From the NCBI GenBank assembly GCA_022496205.1, contig WTXD01000150.1:1-26182 (forward strand): a stretch of 26,182 nt of DNA. The letters run 5' to 3'. Under the pieces are notes generated by a model that had not been told where the DNA came from, did not search any database, and worked only from the letters and a program-made list of their open reading frames with translations. Below, piece after piece: positions 9,322 to 20,207 of the stretch (position 1 is the stretch's first letter; every line of letters begins with the position of its first letter). The translations under genes were made by a program, and so were the position numbers. Origin of the DNA: Gloeopeniophorella convolvens (Eukaryota; Basidiomycota; Agaricomycetes; Russulales).

Positions 9322-10699
9322 CGAATGTCTCCAGGTACGCTCGCCAGTCCAACTGCCCGACCCGGATCGGGGTCGGATTCCCAACGGCCTTCCATCCCGC
9401 CCAATCGGCCGGGGTGGTGGGCAGCATCCAGCCAGAGTCGCGCACAATGTCAAAGTAGACGCTCTGCTGGTGTCTGAGCAGATTATGTAGTCCTTGGCAA
9501 GTGCGCAACAGTTTCGTGTACGCGGAAAGCATGCTTTGATGTATGATGGGGCGGATGTTGTCTAGAGAGTCTGGAGGCGGGGACCGGAGAAACGAGATGA
9601 TGTGTGAGAATAGCTCACTGATGGAGAGGACACGGAATAAAGCTGAGGGCTGTGCCTGGCTGGGTTGGGAGAAGTGCGTCTGCGAAGGCTTGGCTGGCTC
9701 CAGCTTGGGGAAGACAGACGGATGCGCAAGTAGCCAAGCGCAGTCTTTCATCGTCGGTGTCCAGAAGTTATACCTCTCGTTCCCGTCTTCATCGCGATAG
9801 GGGTGTCGCATCGCGTAGTCAAAATTGTACCCGTCGTACCGACCGTCCATATAATCGTTGTAGCGTATCAATGTGTATTCCTTCGACAACCATGCAGGCC
9901 GTGGCTTAGGGAAAATGGCACACCAGAGCTTGTGTGGGGTAATTTTGAGCCGACGACAGATGTACGACAGGCACATGCGGTGGATGGTGAGGAACGGCTC
10001 CGCCTTCTTCGCGGACGTCCATTCGTTATTTCCGAGTACAACAGGTTCCCGCTCCCTAGTAGCGGCGTACGGAAATTTAACGCTGCGTGAAGGCATGTGA
10101 GCGAGAAAGAAGACACGAACCACACTCCGTCGAGTGCATACCTGGTGGGGCAAACAAAACCTGTGTCACTCCAAAGGCGCGAGATCACGATTCCGTCTTC
10201 CCAGTAACGCCCGTCTTCTTCAGTGATGCACACCAGCTCATCGATCGACTTGTTTTCAATTTCAGGAAAAAAGCCCGTGCATAAGAGATGGGGTTTCTCG
10301 GAGATAGTAGGCCATATCTCTGGTAACCAGCGATATTTCCAAGTCTTGTATGCGTCTCTAAGAGGCCCACCACTACAACGGAGAGATCGTCAGAACGAGC
10401 AACCAGAGTGTACCCGAGAACAGTGCGTACCAGAAATAACAATAACAGAACATGGGCTTTTGCTCGAACATCTCGATGGGCCCCTGAATCCGCTGCTCGT
10501 GGTTTGTGGTAAGAGTGACACGACATGCGGACCTTAGATTTGCCGTAGGAGGCGGACACGTGCAGCATGACGCAGATATCCTAGGGGCCTGTCGCCTCCT
10601 GTCGCTGATTTGAGCTGAACCGTCGCTTATAAGTAACAGTCTTGGTGAGGTTCCTCGAGAGTTGGATGTTAGCTGACAGTATAGAAAGGGTGAACGTTG

Positions 10700-11252
10700 A
10701 TGATACCCAGCGCTGAGCATCTCTGGTCTCGAGGACGCCGGGAATGTGTTTCTGCTGCCATGTCGCCGGCATGCAGCCACTGCGCCGGCATGGGTCCTCG
10801 CTGCTTGCTCCGACCGTCCCTTCCGGTCACGAAAAACGCTGCGCGACGGATGTGAACTTTGTTTGCCTCGCGCACTAGGGTAGGTAGCCTCAGCAGACCG
10901 CAGCTATCGGTGTTATGATGGCCGTGGGCTTACGATGTACCCGCGTCGCTCCAGGCGCAGCAACCGGTGCACGGTGCATCACATCGTGAGCTGTTGGCAT
11001 TGAGATCTGAAGGTGATACACCAACCCAGCGCTCGATGACGGTCTGCCAATCAAAGGCGCTATGTAAGTACATAGGTACTAGGTACTCGCAGTCACGCGG
11101 ACGCGGACGGGCCTCGGGACCGGGATCTGGGACCTGGGACCTGTGCCTGGCGCCCTGGCGGACGCCGTCTGTCAGCATAGCTCCTCCACTCCGCACCTCA
11201 CGCCGACGCACCACCACGCCCACATTCACATCGAGACGCGCGCAGCGCCCCA
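10700..11252. other. Intergenic DNA upstream of F-box copy 3 and downstream of the methyltransferase
   Basis: About 550 bp with no supported gene. The F-box unit similarity ends near 10695. Bases 11195-11260 resemble a patch at 7208-7262 and overlap the last codons of the methyltransferase. Overlapping GC-rich frames here lack motifs. Confidence 0.5.
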
Positions 11253-12684
11253 TCATCGACGCCGCAAAGCGGACCAATCACCCAGCCGCCCGCCGGCCCA
11301 GATCTCAACCGGCAGCCCGCCCGCGCCCGCCTCGTCCCCGACGCGCTGCAGCGCGACGCCCGCGCCGCGGCGCAGCATGTCCCACAGCGCGCGCTCGGCG
11401 GGGTCGCGCTCCTTGTACGCGAGCAGCACGAGCATATGCGGGCGCAGCGCGAGCAGCGCCGCGAGCGTTCTGAGCAACGCGGGGAAGGAGGACGTGTTGT
11501 ACGTCACGTCGGCCATGCTGCGGGCGTGCGCGTCAGGGGCACTGGGGCAGGGCGTGGTGCATTGGGGGGGGGGGGGGCTCACACGATGATGTCGAAGCCG
11601 GCGTGGTCGTGGGAGGCTTGGATTGAAGCGGGGAGGTCCTCGTCCCAGTCGAGCGGGAGGGCGGTTGGCGCGCAGCCGGGGTAGAGCGCGGCGTTCGCCT
11701 GGATGTTGTGCCCCATAATCTCCATCGAAGATGCTGGGGACGGTGATCCATACTGTCAGCGTGTGTCATCGCGGCAGGACAGCCGTAGGAATGACTCACG
11801 CAGATCCGTGGATAGAATGGAAGTCCTGTGCGCCGCTGCAGACGGGTTGGCCGCGCGTAGCGCCGCAAGGACGATCGATACGATTCCAGTCCCAGCACCT
11901 GCCGGGAAAACCACTGAGCTGGGAAAAGAGGAAAGTGTTTTCTGGGAAGCACGGCAGACCTAGCTCGATGATGTCGCAGTCGTTGGGCACGAACAGCCTT
12001 TCCCTGAGAGTTTGCACGAGAGGGGACAGGGCAGGCACGCTGTCACCCTGCGCTGCCAGTCGCACGAGCCACGCGCTCAGGCCGATCCCGCTGTCCCAGA
12101 GTTTCTGCAGCGCTGCCGAGCGTCAGCGCTCCCCTCTAACAGCCCGCCACCGCCGAGCCGCCCACCTTGTCCAGATCGAACGAGGTCATTTCTTTGATGT
12201 GCATCAGAGGCACGTCGTCCCCATTGAACAGGCGGAAAGTGCGCGTGATCGCCTCTTGCTTGACAGCCCTGACGGGGGCTGCCGCGTTCCGGCGAGGCGT
12301 GATACGTATGGGAAGCGACGACACAGGCAGCGGCAATTTTCCGACGGCGCGGTCGCGCAGGTCGATAATTGCTGAAGAGACTGCGGGCAAAGGGGAGAGC
12401 ACGAGGCAGCAGTCCGTCCCGGCGGGGCCAAGCAGCCTGGGAGACGGCGGCGCGACGCTGAGCGACTTGTACGCGTTCTCCTGCCGCCAGGTCGTGAGTT
12501 TTGCAGGCTCTGACAGCCTCACGAGGCCTTGCGCGGAGCGTGCGGTCCACCAGTAGAAGATGTCCGCGCTGTCGGGAAACGGCTCGGTGCGGAGATCGTT
12601 GGAGATCTGCGGCGTCAGGACCACAGGCGACGACGCGATGCCTGAAAGTGGTGGCGGGCGTAAAAACGACACGTAGAAAAACAT
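11253..12684 (-). CDS. METTL21-type protein-lysine methyltransferase
   Basis: Five exons (12166-12684, 11960-12104, 11800-11898, 11583-11733, 11253-11517) join in frame to 392 residues. The start MFFYVSFLRPPP looks typical of fungal members. Motif I of the SAM-binding Rossmann fold (ELGAGTG) is at about 220-226 and is formed across intron 2, preceded by KLWDSGIGLSAWL. Post-I residues TDLPSSMEIMGHNI and LDWDEDLP follow. FDIIVMADVTYN at about 301-312 carries the D-x-x-Y motif of METTL21 enzymes, and LLAYKERDPAER sits near the end. The family methylates lysines of non-histone proteins such as elongation factors and chaperones in the cytosol. The substrate here is not predictable. Introns are 61, 61, 66 and 65 bases. 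Confidence 0.88.
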
Positions 12685-12689
12685 GGCCC

Positions 12690-13399
12690 TGATGCGACGA
12701 CGAGCTTTGGACCCGCCCGACGGCCGACTGAATACAATATTTTAAGCTGAAGCTTTGATCCCGCAACGTAGCTGGCGGGTTTGCTATGTTCCGGGTAGCG
12801 TTTTAATATCAATGTCAGGGGCGCGGAGACTTCGATGAAAGCTTGGATGACGCTGGGGAGAGAATGGAAGGTAAGTAGACTGTAGACAGCAACAATGAGG
12901 ACGGAGGGCCGTGCCCGACTCCCGAAGCTGGACCTTGGCGCTGACCGCGCCCTGACGTAAAACTCAACGCACAAACAGTGACCGGCCCGCGCGAGTTAGC
13001 GATAGTGGCTGGGACTAATGATAGCTGTGATCCCATTTTTGCAAATGAACGTGGAACAGTCGAACAGTTGAACAGCTGGAACACTACAACCGGTCTAACT
13101 TGATGAGTGGGGCGCATGGCGGCGTAACCACTAGGCTACGATGAATCCCAGACACGCGTTACTGGCCGCCAGTATCCGCAGAATTCCGCGGAAACCTCCA
13201 CACCGACATACCGGGAATCAAATCTATTTGGGCTAGTGGTACAGATGATAATAAGAGGTTACAACATCCCAAATCGAAGGCATGATCGTGCTAGGCATGA
13301 GTAGTCGTCACGTCAGTCGTAACAATGTAGACTCTCCATCATGTCAGATGGAGCAGCGGCGGCGCCCGGATCAATGATAACGGACTGTCGGTGGAGAGT
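12690..13399. other. Promoter side of the methyltransferase and 3' side of the small secreted protein gene, no gene seen
   Basis: About 700 bp. Short frames do not resemble proteins. A tRNA A-box-like word (TAGCCTAGTGG, minus strand, 13128-13138) has no convincing B box or cloverleaf. Nothing else is supported. Confidence 0.45.
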
Positions 13400-14004
13400 T
13401 CAGAAGAGTGCGTGGGCGAGCGCCGGCAGCGCCGCGATGAACAGCAGGAAAATGGAGCGGGCGTTCCATTCCTGGCAATGTGTTTCGGATTCCGTGTTCT
13501 GTTGTGTTGCGGGCGTCTCCGGAACTGCAGCGCAGTGGGTTTGGACCCGGTCCTTCAGCGTGCTGAAGAGGCTCTGCACGCTTCGCTTTACACTGAGGGC
13601 GCTGGATGTCATCTCCAGCGCGTCGGACGATCTAAAAAAAAGGTTGAGTGTGAGCGTGGGTAAGCCAGGGAAAGGCCAATGGCCAACGTACGGGAGCACT
13701 TCTGTCTCCAGCCAGTTTGGAGATGCAGTATCGTTCCATGGCTCGAGGGGCCGGCTAAAAGGGTAGCGACGGGGAACAGTTAACGGCTGACTCTAAGCGG
13801 CGGGGATATTGCAACTGACCATTGCGCGAGTGGGGCCCCGCCGAGCGACGAAGGGGGGACTGCGAGCGCAAGCCCTGGGATCGATGGGGCATCGGGCAGA
13901 GGGTACTTGAGGGCGTCGATGACAAGGCCGGATATACTTGTTGCCTGGACCGCGTAGGCAAGGACGAGGAGCGAGAGGAGAGCTGCGGAGAGAAGGGAGC
14001 GCAT
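13400..14004 (-). CDS. Small secreted or membrane-anchored protein, function unknown
   Basis: Three exons (13820-14004, 13692-13754, 13400-13631) join in frame to 159 residues. Introns are 65 and 60 bases; both have good acceptors (CCCTTTTAG and TTTTTTTTAG). The N-terminus (MRSLLSAALLSLLVLAYAVQA) is a clear signal peptide. Next comes a Pro/Ser/Ala-rich stretch, an Asn-Asp-Thr sequon-like site and two cysteines (..QTHCAAV.., ..ETHCQEW..). The last 18 residues (SIFLLFIAALPALAHALF) are strongly hydrophobic with no charged tail. That arrangement fits a GPI-anchored or type I membrane protein, although the omega site was not defined. No domain was recognised. A TATA-like element lies about 65 bases upstream. 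Confidence 0.65.
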
Positions 14005-14066
14005 GAGTCTCAGAGCTCGATTCCTGGCCAGGTGGTGTGAGGGGTTGCAACAGCTCGTGTGCACGG

Positions 14067-14074
14067 CTTTAAAG
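14067..14074 (-). promoter_or_regulatory. TATA-like element of the small secreted protein gene
   Basis: The palindrome CTTTAAAG lies 63 to 70 bases before the ATG at 14004, the same distance as the TATA-like elements of the F-box genes. It supports choosing that ATG over upstream in-frame ones. Confidence 0.4.
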
Positions 14075-14079
14075 GGGAG

Positions 14080-15194
14080 GATGCATGGGGCATCGCCCGT
14101 ATTGGGCAGGAACCGTGGCATGGCCCAAGGCATGCAGAGCCAACTTTGGGCAAGCTTCTGGATCCCAGAGGACGTCAGATGATAGCCACTCACCGAGCTT
14201 CGAAGCTGCCATCAGTCTCAGGCTGCCGGTGCTGTCCGAGGATCTGACAGAAAGACGGGTCTTGACACGGGAGATCATACGGGGCGTGCAGGGGGATGTG
14301 GCGGTAAGGGGACGCAGTGCACGAGGACGGCACGTCTGCTGGCCGCTATTTTTAAGTGGTGGGTGCGACATCAGTTTAAGGGGCGAACCGTCAGATGTCG
14401 ATCTGACGTGTTTTTGGAGGCTGGGACTGGAGGGCGTGTCCAAGGAGCCGGGACGAGTGAGGGTGGGATAACGGAAGCATTGCTGTGCTATTGTGTTCTG
14501 ATTCTGGGAGGAGCGCCAGCAGGCGCCAGCTTCGCGCGGCAACTTTGCTAATGGCCTTAAGCGTAGCGGCCGTCGCGCGGCGTCGCCTTTCGCGCTCCTC
14601 GGTCCCGGCGTTCCCCGCTTCTCGCCTAAATTGCCAGGCCCCCTCGCTTCTCGATCTTGCCCTTAATCGCGCTCACGCCCTCGGACTCACCGACACCTTT
14701 CACTCTTATCTAAGAGGTGCATTGTGTGCGCAGCACTCGCGATCATCTTGATCACACGTATCCAGTTGCTCACACCACCCAATCGCACTACATCGCGCTA
14801 CCCCAAGGGGACGCTGATTTACCCGTCCTCGTCAGAGCCTGTCCTTTCATGCGGCCCACTGGAGCGCGAGTCACCCCCCTGCACACTTATTCCGGCCTCT
14901 TACTGATCGATGCATCGCGTAAACATCTTTACCATCTATCTCATGATCAGTATATCTCCCGTCGAGTTGTTGCATCGACGAGAGCTTCGCCGTCTGACAC
15001 GACCGCGCCGTGCCTTGCGGAAATTGCACTGTCTGATACCCGCCGACACCCTGCACACCTAAGCGGGCCCGCGACCATCACGACAGGGAGGGGTGATTGC
15101 GACGGGGGTCAATATCGTAAGGTACAACGCGGGGACCCACACGACAAATACGGCGGATGAGCAGGGGTGCGCCCTGATGCGGCATTCGAGGCGC
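14080..15194. other. 1.1 kb without a supported gene
   Basis: A minus-strand frame of 157 codons (14069-14542) and several plus-strand frames exist, but their composition is erratic and they show no motifs. The plus strand at 14580-14720 is pyrimidine-rich, like a promoter or 5' leader. A short perfect inverted repeat (CGTCAGAT, 4-base loop) sits at 14389-14408. A small unrecognised gene cannot be excluded. Confidence 0.4.
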
Positions 15195-16873
15195 TTATGG
15201 TGCCCGCTTTGCAGGGTCGGATTTCAGGGCATGGACGCGCACCGCGTCCCACATGCGCATTCCGTACGTGTAATACAGCGCGCCGAACGCCGCCCCGCCC
15301 AGGTGTGCGTAGTGGTCGAAGAGTCTGCCAGCCGCACGAGACCGATAGCAGGTGTGTTAGCAAACGCGTGGGGTGCAGATCGCGGAACGTAGAAGCACGT
15401 ACCGCCACCCGCGCAAGACGCCAATGCAGTCTAGTAGGACGAGGCCGCCAACGCCGTATTGGATAGAAAACGACGGCGTCGGGGGAAACACAAGTGAAAC
15501 CTCAGCATCCGGGAACGCAAGCGCGGAGATGATGACGGTGCCGTAAATCGCGCCGGACGCCCCGAGGGAGGGTAAGATCGTTGACGCAGCGGTAGCAGCG
15601 TCACCAACGGGCCGTGCATTGGATTTGGCTGCGGAGGAGAGCGAGGAGGAGAGCGTGCCGATGACCCCAGGGCCGCTTGCTCGCCCGGCTGAACGAGCTT
15701 AGCGACCATGCGGGGATACAGTATGCGCGTCGTCACGAGGTGTGACGCCAGGGAGGAGCAGAGACCAGCTATAGTCCCAAAAGATCAGTTTATATGTAGG
15801 AGCACGGCTTGGCTGAACGATTACCGGAGAGGTAAAGTGCAAGGAAGTGATAGGTTGCGGTGGACTCTCGTAGGTGAGAAGGCGCATTCATCTGCTCGCG
15901 GGTCAGCCATGTTGATGTGGCCGAGGCTATGTATCGACAGGGTTAGACGTGCTAAACCCAATGGGGCACGTAACTTGCGTACCGAAACTCGTCAGGGCCA
16001 TGCAATTGAACAGCAAATGCAGAAAGGATGAATGGCTGCCGAAACGTCACATCGGCTGCGGAGGACATACATATCATGTCGTCTCACCTGAACATCGACG
16101 TCAGCATGGTGTAGGTCTTTCCGCTGAGCGGGTGGTGGGTGAAGTGGGACATCATGAAGGGCCGGAGCACGGGGACCTGCCATGCAGCCCATACCGCAAC
16201 GTTCGCAGCTGCGATGGCATAACCTGCCCGCCGGCCCTCGGACGCGTTGAGGTACATCTCGGCCAGGCGCGCATACGAATGCAGAATCAGGCTCTTCACA
16301 ATGATTGGAGACTCAGAGAGAGTCTCTGACAGACTGTTCACGCGTGCTTGGATTTTCTGTGGCAAGGAGCGCGCCCGGGTGAGTGCGGAAGGCATACGTG
16401 GCTCCGAGGCACCACGGACCTTCAGCAGAATCTGGGTCTGCGCCATGCGCATGTCGCCCGTCGTGGGCACAATGGCGCTCCGCCCGCTCATGTTCATGAG
16501 GAAGCCCGTCCAGAAGTTCGTCTCGACGTTGGTGTTGTGCGCCGCGACGACATACACGAGTGCCGAGGCGCCGACCACGTACTGCGACAGGCACTCAGCT
16601 ACCAGCGTCAGCGGCGCAGTGTCCACGCACAAGTATGTGTTTTCCCACTACCGGACGCTTGACGGTCTCCGCGAAGGACTGCACACCATTGGTGGCGCGA
16701 GCGACCTGCTCGCGGAAAGACGGGGCGCCTCCTGGCTGTGTGGGCGCATTCCGTAGCTCGCGAGGGAAGCGCGATCTGAAAGAGAAGGAGAATTGGCGGC
16801 TTGCAGGCTTTATGGGGAATCTTAAAGGAGAGGAATGGAGGGAGGCGGACACCAGACGAGAGTGCCAGAGCAT
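15195..16873 (-). CDS. Mitochondrial rhomboid protease (PCP1/PARL type)
   Basis: Seven exons (16631-16873, 16088-16581, 15983-16035, 15825-15926, 15720-15768, 15403-15675, 15195-15324) join to 447 residues. The N-terminus is rich in Arg and Ser without acidic residues, like a mitochondrial presequence. The family block FTHHPLSGKTYTMLTSMF leads into the transmembrane core. The catalytic serine lies in LGASGAIYG (about 354) and the histidine in FDHYAHLGG (about 412), forming the Ser-His dyad. Such inner-membrane proteases cleave Mgm1/OPA1-type dynamins and PINK1-like substrates. The intron at 15676-15719 is only 44 bases and ends in AAG. The alternative is no intron there and one missing G at about 15664-15667, which would keep the LYPR block and give about 462 residues. 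The rest is secure. Confidence 0.9.
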
Positions 16874-17047
16874 CGGAGACGCGTCACGGAGCTACTCGCA
16901 ACGCTCCCGGCATCCTAGGCAGCGAAACACTACCATAGGGTTAGGGGCTATCTCAGGACCACGCGCCTCCGGGATTTTTACGACTAAGTTGTCATCATGG
17001 TGTTACAATCTATCGACTATCTCCGACAACATTTTTGACTCGGACGA

Positions 17048-18084
17048 CTATTCATCGAACAGAAGATCCTCGGAAAGGCTTTCGAACTGGTCTACCTCCT
17101 GGCTGAGCTTTGCGATCTTGGCGCGCACCGCTTCTACGGCGTCCTTGCCCAGCGGGAAATGTAGCGGCGGCTCGGGCAGCGCCGCGAGCTGGTAGATCGC
17201 TCGCGCCGCCTTATCGGGATCGCCTTTCGACTCCCAAGAATTGAAAAGCCCGCGGAGGACCTTGACTGGGTTCGTGTCGTGGTCGTACGCGGGGTGGATG
17301 GGGGCCGTGTACAGTTTGTCGATGATGGCCGTCGCGAAGGCCCCTGCCGCTATGCTGGTGACCTAATGCGCCAAGGGGCACGTTCAGCAGCGCTTCGCAG
17401 TAAAGGTAGTTTACACAGACCTTGATGTTCCACTTGGGATCTAGCTCGGCGGCCAGACTTTCCGTGAGTCCTTCCAAGGCGAACTTGCTTGATGTGTCGG
17501 GCTTCGTGAGAAGGACCACCACCTGATGCGGGAAGGGAGCTCACGAACCTCGCACAGTAGTATGCCAAGGCCGGGGAGGCCTTAATACCCAGGTAGGACG
17601 AGGTCACGATCAACCTGCCCCCTGCGCCCGCGGGGTTGACGTCTCGGAAGAAGCGCACTGCCTGTTTAGACACGTCTACCGCTCCCCAGAAATTCGTCTC
17701 GAACAGCGCGCGCGCGGCGTCGGTCGGGGCGCCCTCAGTCTCGCCGACGAACGAGTAGCCCGCGTTGTTAAACACGACGTCGAGACGGCCGAATCCTTTC
17801 TCGGCGGCGGCGAATGCCTCGGCGACTTGCTTGGCGTTGGTGACGTCTGCCTTGACGATGATGAGTCTGTCGCTGGAGTACTTGGCGGTGAGGTCGGAGA
17901 CGGCCTCGGGCTTGCGGACGACAGCGACGACACTGCCCCCGGCCTTGAGGACGTGCACTGCCACAGAGCGTCCGAACCCTGAGGATGCACCGGTGACTGC
18001 AGGTTCCCGCAAGATGAACGAGCGCACACAACGAAGGAAACGAGCGCGCTCACCCAACCAGACTTGGGACTGCTTCGAACTCAT
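17048..18084 (-). CDS. Classical short-chain dehydrogenase/reductase
   Basis: Four exons (18054-18084, 17549-17996, 17421-17487, 17048-17362) join in frame to 286 residues, a normal length for the family. The nucleotide-binding motif TGASSGFG is at 12-19, NNAG at 87-90, the catalytic Ser region VTSSYLG at 141-147, and the YxxxK pair (Tyr157, Lys161) is formed across intron 2, whose acceptor is AAG. The fold reduces carbonyls or oxidises alcohols with NAD(P)(H). The TGASSGFG opening and the GAFATAI segment recall the fungal oxidoreductase subgroup related to retinol-type reductases, but the substrate cannot be inferred. Introns are 57, 61 and 58 bases. It is not part of a visible metabolic cluster. 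A TATA-like site lies about 77 bases upstream. Confidence 0.9.
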
Positions 18085-18158
18085 GTTAGGCTTTGTGGTA
18101 GGGATCGTTCGGTTGTGTGGGATTTCCCGGTGCCTCAGGGAGTGCAGAGCAAGTCACT

Positions 18159-18165
18159 CTTATAT
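18159..18165 (-). promoter_or_regulatory. TATA-like element of the dehydrogenase gene
   Basis: ATATAAG on the minus strand lies 75 to 81 bases before the ATG at 18084, within the 496-bp gap to the next gene. Position and sequence suit a TATA box; there is no other support. Confidence 0.4.
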
Positions 18166-18580
18166 TATTCAAGGGGCTTCCGGCGTCCATGCAGCTCTGA
18201 GTCAGTCAGCGTGTATATCGGCGTTTGCAACGGCAAAGAACGTCGAAGACAAGAGAGTTACGTCCCCCTACAGGTGGTGGCGCCTAAGAGCTCGAAAGTG
18301 GCCAGTAGAGTTGAGCAACCAATGTAGGGAATAAGTATGTCGGCTCGGCGTTTACACCATAGACGCCATTGGTCAGCGACGGTCCTTGCTTATGTCCGCA
18401 CTTCCTTAGCAGCATTGTTTTGTAGGCGCGTGGCTAATGTGGATCTGCTGCGAAGCACAGAATTGAGATGACAAAGTGCAATTACAGATCCTAAACCACG
18501 GTAGCGAGATCAACGGTCTAGAAGGTACAATCATGAACGTAAATGTGCTAGCAAGAGAATGAATACGAATAGTTGACGCA

Positions 18581-20207
18581 TCATTCCTCTTCCTCCTCCT
18601 CCTCCTCTTCGGCTTCATTTTCTTGTTCAGAGAGCCACTCATCGCTGTGGTCTTCGTCTTCGTCTGCCTCCGCTTCGCGCTTTCTTTTGTCGCCCGTAGT
18701 GTGTTCGGGACTGTCTGGATGGTCTGTATCCCCACCTGCGAGGGTTATGCAGGTGAACCGGCTGCCTTTTGAATCGTACGTGACGACGGGCGATATTTGA
18801 GGGATGTCATTCGCCTCCAGTGATGTCGGCAGAGGTAGACTCGACAGATCATAGACGTTGAGTGTTCCATCAGAGGATACAGTGCTCAGGATCACCGTCG
18901 AGCGCCGTGAGGTAGACGGGAGAGATATTCTGATCGTATCGAGTGCCTTGACGCTACGCACGGCTCAGCAAGAGAGACATTTTCGTGCGCGGAAACTCAC
19001 CGATTGCTATGCCCCACAAAATGTGCTATTACGCGGAGAGGGACATCTGTATCAGGACTGATGTCGTAGGCAGTCACCTTTTTATCTTCGGCCGCAACAA
19101 GCAGCACCTCATGGATACCCTCAGCTCTTTGGACAAATTTGACATCGTGTATTCGTGACGGATGCTCCAATGCATGAAGAAGCGCCAGATCCTACGGTGG
19201 AGTGAGAGGAAGAGCCGCGTGTCCATGCGCGGATGCTTACGGTGGAATAGACCTGGACCGTTTTTTGATGCTGGACGATCAGGAGTGAGCCAGTAGTTGA
19301 CCATCGCACGAGCTCTCCTTCTAAGGAAGCTGTTAGCATTGTGAGGCAGCATCCAACTGTTGCATACTCGCCGTAGCCAAGCTTCATGCTCGCCCCTCTC
19401 CGCCCACGCATAAGGTCCCACATGCGCAGCGTTCTGTCCTTCCCCACACTCAATGCAACCTTCCCTGACGGGTGCACAGCGATCGAGTTGACGCGTCCCT
19501 TGTGACCCTTCAGCGACCGGAGCACTGCCCAGTCGCGGGCGCGAAATAGGCAGAGCGTTCCGTCCTCCGACGCCGACATCAGATGCGAGCGGGAGGGGAA
19601 AACCAGATGTGTGATTGAGCCTGCTCACAACACGTCAGGTCGAGATTGGAGAGGACGGGACGCAAGGCGTACCTTCATGGTGCATGAGCCCTCCGACCTC
19701 CTTTCGCCTTCTCAGATCCCAGACCTTTATGATCTCATCTCCGCTCCCCGTTGCAAGCCATTTCCCACCCTGCGGCGAGGCAGCGATAGCTTTGATGTAC
19801 GAGACGTGGGCAGGGAAAATAAAGATCGGTTTGAGAGACCATTCGAGCTCGGACGATCCAGGCGAGGCAGGTGAGGCAGTCCCCTGAAGGCCATAGAGAA
19901 GACGCTCGTAGGAGCCAGAGATGACTTTGAACGAGGATGGTAGTGATGCCTCTTTCTCACTCTCAGTGGTTGCGCCGGTGTCAACAGATTTCGTCGGACC
20001 GCGCGCTTGTGTTTTGGCCGACACCGGCTCCTCTTTATTTTTGCCTTTGGCCGAGGATGGGACAGCGCTAGCCTGTGGCGGCGCAGACGCGTACTTTTTC
20101 TTTCCCGATTTCACAGGTGCCTCGTTTTCATTTTTCGCCTTCTTCGCAGGCCGCTCTTTCGTCTTGGCCGAGACGGCGAATTTTCCGGATGATGATTTGG
20201 GAGGCAT
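18581..20207 (-). CDS. MAK11: MAK11/PAK1IP1-like WD40 ribosome-assembly protein
   Basis: Five exons (19673-20207, 19372-19620, 19241-19320, 19001-19191, 18581-18953) join to 475 residues. A Lys/Ser/Ala-rich head of about 90 residues precedes the WD40 propeller. VISGSYERLLYGL at 95-107 is the MAK11 signature, followed by ATGSGDEIIKVWDL, SASEDGTLCLF, KGHKGRVNSIAVHPSGKVAL and DRTLRMWDL. The C-terminus is a very acidic tail ending in a Glu run. The family acts in the nucleolus in 60S subunit maturation. Intron 2 (19321-19371) keeps the conserved frame only if its donor is GC (GCGAGT); the first GT, four bases further on, shifts the frame. Introns are 52, 51, 49 and 47 bases. It is divergent from the GatA gene with almost no spacer. 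Confidence 0.9.

Larger units (their letters stand above)
7904..10471 (-). pseudogene. F-box-like copy 3, split by a DNA transposon
   Basis: Exons 10431-10471, 10142-10372 and 9322-10082 match copies 1 and 2, with introns of 58 and 59 bases at the same sites. Exon 3 then runs into the inserted element at 8155-9313. The remaining 3' part of the exon (7904-8154) continues the same protein. Leaving out the element and one 8-bp duplication gives an uninterrupted frame of 427 residues; the junction ..FVWY|EDDRH.. corresponds to FSWYEDNRH in copy 2. The gene was therefore intact when hit, and no other damage is visible. As it stands, translation leaves the conserved frame inside the element about 30 residues after the junction, so the Trp-rich C-terminal part and acidic tail are lost unless the insert is spliced out. 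Confidence 0.85.
7499..10695. repeat. Tandem duplication unit 3, interrupted by a transposon
   Basis: This is the third copy of the F-box segment. The 3' edge shares 'ctgggcgctctgatct' with unit 1, and the 5' side shares 'cagtcttggtgaggttcctc' with unit 2 near 10640. The 3' flank has diverged more than in units 1 and 2. The unit is about 1.17 kb longer because of the insertion at 8155-9313. The edges are approximate. Confidence 0.65.

Noticed and set aside
13060..13140. tRNA gene or SINE on the minus strand
   Set aside because: An A-box-like word is present, but there is no proper B box, no terminator and no cloverleaf.
14389..14408. Short perfect inverted repeat as a terminator or attachment site
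   Set aside because: An 8-bp stem with no conserved context in a eukaryotic intergenic region is easily expected by chance.
14069..14542. 157-codon minus-strand frame as a gene upstream of the small secreted protein
   Set aside because: No recognisable domain. It overlaps the likely core promoter, and the signal peptide at 14004 gives a better start.
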